Origin: an uncultured Opitutia bacterium
GTDB lineage: Bacteria; Verrucomicrobiota; Verrucomicrobiia; Opitutales; UBA953
Reading direction: 5' to 3'
Length of the DNA stretch: 12,759 bases
Assembly (NCBI GenBank): GCA_903840235.1
Contig: CAIMFE010000015.1
Coordinates: 1-12,759, forward strand
Program-made: the position numbers and the translations under genes
The notes under the pieces: generated by a model
The model's input: the letters and a program-made list of their open reading frames with translations, nothing else
Database searches by the model: none
What the model was told of the DNA's origin: nothing
Shown here: positions 7,440 through 12,759 of the stretch, in pieces
Numbering within the stretch: position 1 is the stretch's first letter
Layout of the letters: each line of letters opens with the position of its first letter

Positions 7440-9158
7440 TTATTTTTTAGTTCCGAAAGACTTCAGTCGATACTCGGCATTCTTTTCGCGATCCGTCCAG
7501 AATTCGATGACGCGAACTCCGCGTCCACGAATCTCTAAGAGTTTTCTTAACTCCGCCCAAGTATTGGCCATGCCGTGACGTACTAAATGAGCAGCACAGA
7601 GTTTTCCAATGTCCGCAATCTGCGGCGTGCCCCAAAGTTTTTCGAAATGCTTATTCTTCTCCGCTACCGCGAGATGGTTAAAAATTCCGCCCCCTTGATT
7701 GTTGATGACTAGAATGGTTAAATCACCGGTATGACCCGTGGCCGTGAGCAGGGCATTGCTGTCGTGTAAAAAGGTTAAATCACCACAGACCAGTACATTG
7801 TGCTTACCTTCAATCGACGCTCCCAGTGCGGTTGAAACGGTTCCATCGATGCCATTAGCGCCCCGATTACATAGTACTTCTGGGCCTGCACCCGCTGGAT
7901 GATAAAACCACTCCACGTCACGAATCGGCATACTGCTGCCAATAAATAACCGATCATCAGCACCCAGTGCTTCATCAATAAGCGAAACAACTTTTCCTTC
8001 AAAGGACCAATCTACATTCACAATCTTTTCTAGTTTAACCAACGATTGTTTTTGGTGTTTTTTCCACAACGATAAATATTTACCTTCTTTGGGTTTAAAC
8101 GTCTTGGTCGATGCTTGTAATAATCCGTCCAGACGTGTCCATCGTGAGTGAGTCATATCCGTATTATCACTCGGACGGTTTAACTGTAACGCTGGTAAGT
8201 CATTGGCTTTAAGCCACTGACGTAAAACTTTACTGGTCGGCAACGGACCAATAATCACCGCATACTCGGCCTTGAGTTGTTTCGCAGCTGACGCATTACG
8301 CAGAATGTAATCGTACGTGCTGACGAGCTGACCACTCTTGGCCAAATCGCCGCGCAATGTTCCCGCACCATCCGCTAAAATAGGCCAGCCGGTCAGCTGT
8401 GATAATTGTAGCAACGCGCGGGCTGACTCCGCACGATTGGCGAAGGCGTGGGGTCCGACGATAATCACTCCGCGGTCGGTCTTCGGCAGCAGGGTCGCAA
8501 CACTTTCAGGTAATAAATTAGGCGTAACGCTGAGCGTCTGCGGTAAAGCCGTGAAGGTCTTTAGATTAAAACCTTTGGGCATTTTAAACCCAGGTTCTTT
8601 CTCTCCTGGATTCAGTGGATCGCGGAAGGGGAGATTGAGATGGACCGGACCAGCCACAGGTCCTTGCGCGCGCTGCCACGCATCAACCAAGGTCTGCCTC
8701 CAATATCTTAAAAGATTCATCTCGCTCGACGGAACCGCCACTTCGGTTGACCAAACCGGATAAACTCCAAAAATATTATTTTGCGTGACGGTCTGACCCG
8801 AATGGCAGTCGCGTAACTCGGGTGGACGATCCGCCGATAAAATAATTAAGGGCGTCGCCGATAAACGCGCTTCGATGACCGCTGGTAAATAATTCGCGAC
8901 GGCTGTGCCCGACGTGCATAAAAGTGCCACGGGTTGGCGTGAAGCTTTGGCGATTCCTAATGCAAAAAATGCCGCGGAGCGTTCATCCAGAACAGAGTAC
9001 GAAGTAATTTTTTTCGATTCTGCAAATACCGCTGCTAAGGGTGTTGAACGTGAACCCGGAGAAATCACCACATGCTTTAAACCGAGTGATTCAAGGGTAC
9101 TGACTCCGACCGCTCCCCAGAGTGCATTGGTATTTCGAATGGTTGTTAACCCAGCCAT
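7440..9158 (-). CDS. menD: SEPHCHC synthase, ThDP-dependent menaquinone biosynthesis enzyme
   Basis: Adds the succinic-semialdehyde unit from 2-oxoglutarate to isochorismate, giving 2-succinyl-5-enolpyruvyl-6-hydroxy-3-cyclohexene-1-carboxylate, the first committed step of classical menaquinone synthesis. The 572-residue product is full length. Motifs seen are VISPGSRSTPL (31-41), the ThDP-activating Glu59 in LDERSAAFFALG, LLCTSGTAVANYLPAV (79-94), SADRPPELRDC, and the C-terminal ThDP/Mg motif beginning GDLTFLHDSN at residue 459 and ending near INNQGG. The cofactor residues look intact. The ATG at 9158 gives the normal N-terminus; upstream is GGATAGGGTTT, G-rich but too close to be a regular Shine-Dalgarno sequence. 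It follows the DUF3500 gene by 72 bases on the same strand with no hairpin terminator between them, so co-transcription is possible. No other men genes are in the window. Its presence implies menaquinone-based respiration by the chorismate route rather than the futalosine route. Confidence 0.96.
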   Translation of the reverse strand: MAGLTTIRNTNALWGAVGVSTLESLGLKHVVISPGSRSTPLAAVFAESKKITSYSVLDERSAAFFALGIAKASRQPVALLCTSGTAVANYLPAVIEARLSATPLIILSADRPPELRDCHSGQTVTQNNIFGVYPVWSTEVAVPSSEMNLLRYWRQTLVDAWQRAQGPVAGPVHLNLPFRDPLNPGEKEPGFKMPKGFNLKTFTALPQTLSVTPNLLPESVATLLPKTDRGVIIVGPHAFANRAESARALLQLSQLTGWPILADGAGTLRGDLAKSGQLVSTYDYILRNASAAKQLKAEYAVIIGPLPTSKVLRQWLKANDLPALQLNRPSDNTDMTHSRWTRLDGLLQASTKTFKPKEGKYLSLWKKHQKQSLVKLEKIVNVDWSFEGKVVSLIDEALGADDRLFIGSSMPIRDVEWFYHPAGAGPEVLCNRGANGIDGTVSTALGASIEGKHNVLVCGDLTFLHDSNALLTATGHTGDLTILVINNQGGGIFNHLAVAEKNKHFEKLWGTPQIADIGKLCAAHLVRHGMANTWAELRKLLEIRGRGVRVIEFWTDREKNAEYRLKSFGTKK

Positions 9159-9230
9159 AAACCCTATCCAACCAACGAAAACGATAGTCGCAAGCGGGAA
9201 GGGGAATTAGCCCAATAAATAAGCCTCCTA

Positions 9231-10259
9231 TTATTTTCCGTGAGCCGTATTGAGGTGTTCGGCTAATACATCATGCCCGAAATCTTTTTTCAGGTCACGC
9301 CAGACGGTGTGCACGTGGTTGGCGTTATTTTGAGTATTATCTAATTCAAATAAGAAGGTCGGACCCTGTATGCGATAGTAGTGAGGCTGTCCGACTTCGA
9401 GTCCGCCCGACCATCCAAAATAAATCTGATCTTCGGATGTGGCGGTAATTTCCTTCATTTCTTGAATCGCGAAATCAGGTCGTGCCCGACCAACGTATTC
9501 AATGATGATTTGTCCTAGAATTTTTTTCTGTGCGGGTGATAAGTCTTTCAATGAAATTCCCTCGGGTACCATGGGGGTAAGTTTCGCCGTATTTTTTGAC
9601 ACGATGTCTTTAGGGGTCGCGCCCTTTATCAGTGTTTTTTTAAATTGTTCCGGAGTGAGCGATTGTGCCAATTCACGACCTCTAAGATCTTCAAAAGCCA
9701 GTAACTCAAATCCGTTATCCGCGCTTTTATCATCAATAATCTTACCTGGATTTGCCCCAATGAATGAGGGTGTCGCTCCGATGAGTTTGCCTTCAACCAC
9801 CGTAAAGTTTTGTGAACAGTGGTGACCTTCCCAGCGCCAACCCCAAGTGCCATTCGCCGTAGGTTTTCCAAAAAAAGAAATGTAATAGAGGCCTGCATCT
9901 CTAACAAACCGGTGGCTACCTTCTTCCTTCACTCGTAAATATTCTTCGAGTAATAATACTCCAAGAACTTTATTTTTTCCAACGGGCGAGAGTGATGCCG
10001 CTAATAAATCTTGGATAAGTTTTTGTTGTGACTCGGACATCTCTTTGATGGGTAAGCCGGGGCGAACATACGGTACATATGACCAATTCGTGCGGTCTTT
10101 ATCATCAAAATCAAAACAGGCTTTCGCTCTTTGTTTGTCATCAAGAGAATTAAGAACTTTGTTAGCTGCTGCGCTTAACTCTTCGCCGGAAATATGGGCC
10201 AACGCATGAGTCTGCTGGCTAAGACAGACTAAGAACAGAAATAGTAAGACCTTCCGCAT
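9231..10259 (-). CDS. Secreted DUF3500-family protein of unknown function
   Basis: The 342-residue product resembles the DUF3500 family as I remember it; its biochemical role is not known to me. Residues 1-21 form a typical Sec signal peptide: MRK, then a hydrophobic run LLFLFLVCL, with a likely cut after THALA. There is no lipobox cysteine at the cleavage site, so a periplasmic or outer location is expected. Family blocks seen are NWSYVPYVRPGLPI (58-71), FFGKPTANGTWGWRWEGHH (129-147), PSFIGANPG (164-172), and near the C-terminus ELDNTQNNANHVHTVWRD (305-322). The repeated histidines in EGHH and NHVHT are candidates for metal or substrate binding, but that is inference. The ATG at 10259 lies ten bases after the ABC-F stop, with no Shine-Dalgarno sequence between, so the two genes are almost surely in one transcript. 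I see no functional reason for that pairing. Confidence 0.9.
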   Translation of the reverse strand: MRKVLLFLFLVCLSQQTHALAHISGEELSAAANKVLNSLDDKQRAKACFDFDDKDRTNWSYVPYVRPGLPIKEMSESQQKLIQDLLAASLSPVGKNKVLGVLLLEEYLRVKEEGSHRFVRDAGLYYISFFGKPTANGTWGWRWEGHHCSQNFTVVEGKLIGATPSFIGANPGKIIDDKSADNGFELLAFEDLRGRELAQSLTPEQFKKTLIKGATPKDIVSKNTAKLTPMVPEGISLKDLSPAQKKILGQIIIEYVGRARPDFAIQEMKEITATSEDQIYFGWSGGLEVGQPHYYRIQGPTFLFELDNTQNNANHVHTVWRDLKKDFGHDVLAEHLNTAHGK

Positions 10260-10269
10260 AGCAGGATAC

Positions 10270-12120
10270 TTACTTAGAAAGGGTGGCTAGTCGAGTCGCC
10301 GCTTGTTCCCAGAGCTGCGTTGTCGAAGCCAAGGCCTCATTAGTCGCCTTTAATTCTGCATTTAATTCAGCCACCTTGGTGCCCTGAGTGTATGTGGCCG
10401 GATCGCTGAGAACTGCCATGAGTTTGGCCTGCTTAGCCTCTAAATCGGCAACTTGTTGCTCTAATTTGGTAACCTCATTCTTGGCTTTTTTAATATCAGC
10501 TGGATTAGGTTTTGATTCAACGGGCTTGGAGGCCTTCTCGACTACTTTGGAGTTTTGCACCGGACGACCATCCGTGAACCCTGCAGTCAACGCTGCACGC
10601 TCGTTGGTCGCTTTAGATTTTTCTAAATAATAATCGTAGTTACCAGCGTAAGGAGTCAGGCGTCCGGAGTGCACGTGTAATACATTCTGTGCGATGGCTT
10701 TGATGAAGTGTACGTCGTGACTAATAAAAATAAGTGTACCTTCGTAAGTTTTGAGTGCTCCGATGAGTGCATCAATCGACCCCATATCCAAGTGAGTGGT
10801 CGGCTCATCCATCAGTAATAAATTAGGCGGATTAACGAGCAGACGAACTAAAGCTAAACGAGATTTTTCTCCACCCGACAAAACTTTCACGGGCTTATGA
10901 ACATCGTCTTTTCTGAATAAAAACGAACCTAAAAGCCCGCGTGCTTGTTGCTCAGTAAGCTTGTTGTCCGTCGTACGTAATTCCATCACGTTTTCTAAAA
11001 CGGTCAGACTGGGGTTGAGACTATCGACGCGATTCTGTGCAAAATAACCTGGGATAACATTACTTCCTAATTCTCGTAGGCCTGCTTTAATCGGAATTAC
11101 ATCGGCCAAAATTTTAAGTAAGGTCGACTTACCAGCACCGTTCGGACCGACTAGAACAATGCGCTGTCCGCGCTCCGATGTGAAATTGAGATCCTGATAA
11201 ACTACATGCTCACCATACGATTGTTGGATATGCTCCAGATTTACGACTTTCAAGCCTGAGCGTGGTGGTTGTGGAAATCTGAATTGGATTTTCTTTAATT
11301 CATCTTCGGGCTCATCAATCGCTACTTCTTCTAATCGCGCAATTTGCTTCTCTTTAGACTTAGCTCGCGAGGCCATGGATGCTTTAGCGCCGAATCGATC
11401 GACGAATTTCTGCAAGTGTTCAATTTCCCGCTGCTGATTTTTGAAAGCCGCTTGGTGTTGTGATTTGCGCGCTTCTTTTTCGATTAAATACTCATCGTAA
11501 TTACCGTTATAGCGATGGAGTCGCTGACCACGTAACTCAATGATACCAGTACACAGTGCGTTTAAGAATGCACGGTCGTGCGATATGACTACGAGTCCAC
11601 CTGAATAGCGCATCAAGTAGTCCTGAAACCACAGCAGGGCCTCGAGATCGAGGTGATTGGTCGGTTCGTCCAATAAGAGTAGGGTAGGCTCGCTGACGAG
11701 CAATCGGGCTAAGTGTGCTCGCATGACCCATCCGCCTGAAAAAGTTTTCGCCTGCTTATCGGCATCGCCTTCGCGAAATCCTAAACCTGCTAAAATTTTA
11801 TGAGCCTTCGGTTCGAGTGTGTAATCGTAATCTTCATCCTCAGGATTTAAACTGCGTCCACTGGTGGCAATTTGCATCACCGTCTCATCGCCGACCGGTG
11901 CGCTTTCTTGAGGAAGAAATCCAAAGTCCGAACCGCGTTCCCATTCGATGATACCGTCATCAGGTTTCTCTTTTCCGAGAATGAGATTAAAGAGGGTCGA
12001 TTTCCCAGCACCGTTCGCACCCACGAGTCCGAGACGATCATAGCTCGCAATGTTCAGCGAAACCTCGGCGAATAATTCGCGAGGTCCGTAGGACTTAGAA
12101 ACATTGGCAATCGTGAGCAT
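10270..12120 (-). CDS. ABC-F family ATPase (ribosome-associated, Uup/YdiF-like)
   Basis: Soluble twin-ATPase of the ABC-F group. These proteins lack membrane domains, and characterised members bind the ribosomal E site to affect translation or antibiotic sensitivity. The product has 616 residues. The first ATPase has GANGAGKST (34-42), FSGGW (128-132) and LLLLDEPTNHLD (147-158). A charged helical interdomain linker at about 207-275 matches the P-site tRNA-interaction region. The second ATPase has GPNGAGKST (325-333), LSGGEKSR (414-421) and LLLMDEPTTHLD (434-445). Residues about 541-616 are a lysine/glutamate/alanine-rich probable coiled coil, like the C-terminal domain of Uup-type proteins. 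Both catalytic glutamates are present. The ATG at 12120 gives the standard N-terminus (MLTIANVSKSYG) and has no Shine-Dalgarno sequence; TATGCT lies six bases upstream. Which ABC-F subfamily it belongs to cannot be settled by eye, and nothing shows that it confers resistance. Confidence 0.94.
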   Translation of the reverse strand: MLTIANVSKSYGPRELFAEVSLNIASYDRLGLVGANGAGKSTLFNLILGKEKPDDGIIEWERGSDFGFLPQESAPVGDETVMQIATSGRSLNPEDEDYDYTLEPKAHKILAGLGFREGDADKQAKTFSGGWVMRAHLARLLVSEPTLLLLDEPTNHLDLEALLWFQDYLMRYSGGLVVISHDRAFLNALCTGIIELRGQRLHRYNGNYDEYLIEKEARKSQHQAAFKNQQREIEHLQKFVDRFGAKASMASRAKSKEKQIARLEEVAIDEPEDELKKIQFRFPQPPRSGLKVVNLEHIQQSYGEHVVYQDLNFTSERGQRIVLVGPNGAGKSTLLKILADVIPIKAGLRELGSNVIPGYFAQNRVDSLNPSLTVLENVMELRTTDNKLTEQQARGLLGSFLFRKDDVHKPVKVLSGGEKSRLALVRLLVNPPNLLLMDEPTTHLDMGSIDALIGALKTYEGTLIFISHDVHFIKAIAQNVLHVHSGRLTPYAGNYDYYLEKSKATNERAALTAGFTDGRPVQNSKVVEKASKPVESKPNPADIKKAKNEVTKLEQQVADLEAKQAKLMAVLSDPATYTQGTKVAELNAELKATNEALASTTQLWEQAATRLATLSK

Positions 12121-12126
12121 ACAGTC

Positions 12127-12132
12127 AGCATA
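12127..12132 (-). promoter_or_regulatory. Possible -10 element for a leaderless ABC-F transcript
   Basis: On the minus strand TATGCT ends six bases before the ABC-F ATG, the spacing expected for a leaderless mRNA. There is no -35 match at 17 bases; TTGACG occurs at 12161-12156, but 23 bases from this box, which is too far for a standard sigma-70 site. The 62-base gap after nadK makes an extra promoter here plausible but unproven. Confidence 0.25.
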
Positions 12133-12182
12133 GCAAAGACAACCTTTGCCACGTTCGTCAATGTCTGGCTTAGATTTCTAAA

Positions 12183-12759
12183 TTACGACCACTTCAGCTT
12201 ATTTCGAATAACCTCGAAATGACTCAAGTTCTTCGGACGAATAAGGTTTAACTGCACTTTGGCGGAGCGAACTTGCAAGGGCAGGCGACCCTGAGCCTCG
12301 AGCGTTGCGCGTCCGTCCACTGAAATACCTAAGAGATTCACGTCCTCACTGCTTACTTCGAGTTCAGCCTCACCATCGAAAATCATGGTGCGATTGGAAA
12401 GAGTATGCGCACAAATCGGAGTGAGTGCGATGATCGCCGCAGCCGGATCAACCAGAGGTCCACCCGCCGCTAAGTTGTAAGCGGTCGACCCAGTAGGTGT
12501 AGCTAAAATTAAACCATCCGCACGAAATTCATTAACGACTTGGTTGTTCGCTTTAACGCTGAAACGTCCCATGCGAAAAACTTCACGCGTTTTTAATACA
12601 ATGTCGTTTAATGCTAACGCGAATGAACCGTCGGCAAAGCGAATCTCAATGAGCGCACGTCGGTCGAGTTGATAGTCTCCCGCTAAAATAGATTTAATCG
12701 AAGCGCTCACGTCTTCGCTCGGGTACGCTGCTAAGAATCCCAACTTACCGCGATTGATA
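12183..12759 (-). CDS. nadK: NAD kinase, partial (5' end outside window)
   Basis: Phosphorylates NAD to NADP using ATP or polyphosphate; cytoplasmic and usually essential. The frame is open to the window edge, giving 192 codons of the C-terminal two thirds. The edge reads INRGKLGFLAAY, the conserved block that follows the catalytic GGDGT loop, which itself is outside the window. Further motifs seen are the beta-sandwich segment RADGLILATPTGSTAYNLAAGGPLVDP, the NAD-binding region, and ALTPICAHTLSNRTMIF, a strong family signature. A TTG at 12743 looks like a start in an ORF scan, but the conserved NRGK residues lie upstream of it, so the protein is simply truncated by the window. The stop is 62 bases before the ABC-F start on the same strand, with no clear terminator between them. 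Confidence 0.95.
   Translation of the reverse strand, partial: INRGKLGFLAAYPSEDVSASIKSILAGDYQLDRRALIEIRFADGSFALALNDIVLKTREVFRMGRFSVKANNQVVNEFRADGLILATPTGSTAYNLAAGGPLVDPAAAIIALTPICAHTLSNRTMIFDGEAELEVSSEDVNLLGISVDGRATLEAQGRLPLQVRSAKVQLNLIRPKNLSHFEVIRNKLKWS

Noticed and set aside
8338..8763. 141-codon plus-strand open frame opposite menD
   Set aside because: It lies wholly inside menD on the opposite strand and its translation shows no recognisable domain. The same applies to the opposite-strand frames at 972-1256, 2793-2990, 5701-5934 and 9502-9825.
9224..9230. Perfect AGGAGG on the minus strand just after the DUF3500 stop
   Set aside because: No ATG, GTG or TTG opens a sustained frame at a suitable distance (a TTG is followed at once by GGC TAA), and menD starts some 65 bases further on. 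Probably chance.
12168..12182. Short inverted repeat TTAGA-TT-TCTAA between nadK and ABC-F
   Set aside because: A five-base AT-rich stem with a two-base loop and no T-tract is too weak to be called a terminator or operator.
12183..12743. NAD kinase starting at the TTG at 12743
   Set aside because: The frame continues to the window edge and encodes the conserved INRGK residues just upstream, so the true start is outside the window.
1..12759. Defence system, prophage, integron or other mobile island
   Set aside because: All genes but one or two are recognisable housekeeping families with similar base composition. No transposase, integrase, attachment site, direct-repeat array or toxin-antitoxin pair was seen.

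Overview
The window is ordinary chromosomal core-genome DNA at roughly 50% GC, coding almost throughout. It carries nine recognisable genes, two of them cut by the window edges, and one unrecognised small gene. There is no gap over about 110 bases without a gene, and I see no tRNA, rRNA, CRISPR array, insertion sequence or prophage gene. The protein features fit the PVC group, most likely Verrucomicrobiota (Opitutae-like): a long signal peptidase I with a soluble N-terminal extension, a DUF3500 secreted protein, an ABC-F protein, and menaquinone synthesis through MenD. This assignment comes from memory of family resemblance, not from a search.

Layout. (1) Positions 1-1595, plus strand: the 3' part of leuC, a 106-codon gene of unknown function joined to it by a TAATG stop/start overlap, then leuD. 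This is a leucine biosynthesis operon that ends at a symmetrical, probably bidirectional, terminator (1616-1644). (2) 1658-3199, minus strand: purH, the last two steps of IMP synthesis, convergent with leuD. (3) 3200-3303: the divergent purH/fabD intergenic region, with a perfect 10-bp inverted repeat whose arms each contain TTGACC pointing outward. (4) 3304-7437, plus strand: fabD (malonyl-CoA:ACP transacylase), lepA (EF4) and lepB (signal peptidase I). The lepA-lepB pair is the same as in E. coli. (5) 7440-12759, minus strand, in transcription order: NAD kinase (5' end outside the window), ABC-F ATPase, a secreted DUF3500 protein and menD. menD and lepB converge with only two bases between their stop codons.

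The genes serve amino-acid, purine, fatty-acid, NADP and menaquinone synthesis, plus translation and secretion. They do not form one dedicated pathway. The points most worth a second look are the unknown gene inside leuCD, the lack of convincing Shine-Dalgarno sequences at every start, the symmetrical purH/fabD intergenic repeat, and the enlarged domain of the signal peptidase. I found no convincing new multi-gene system.
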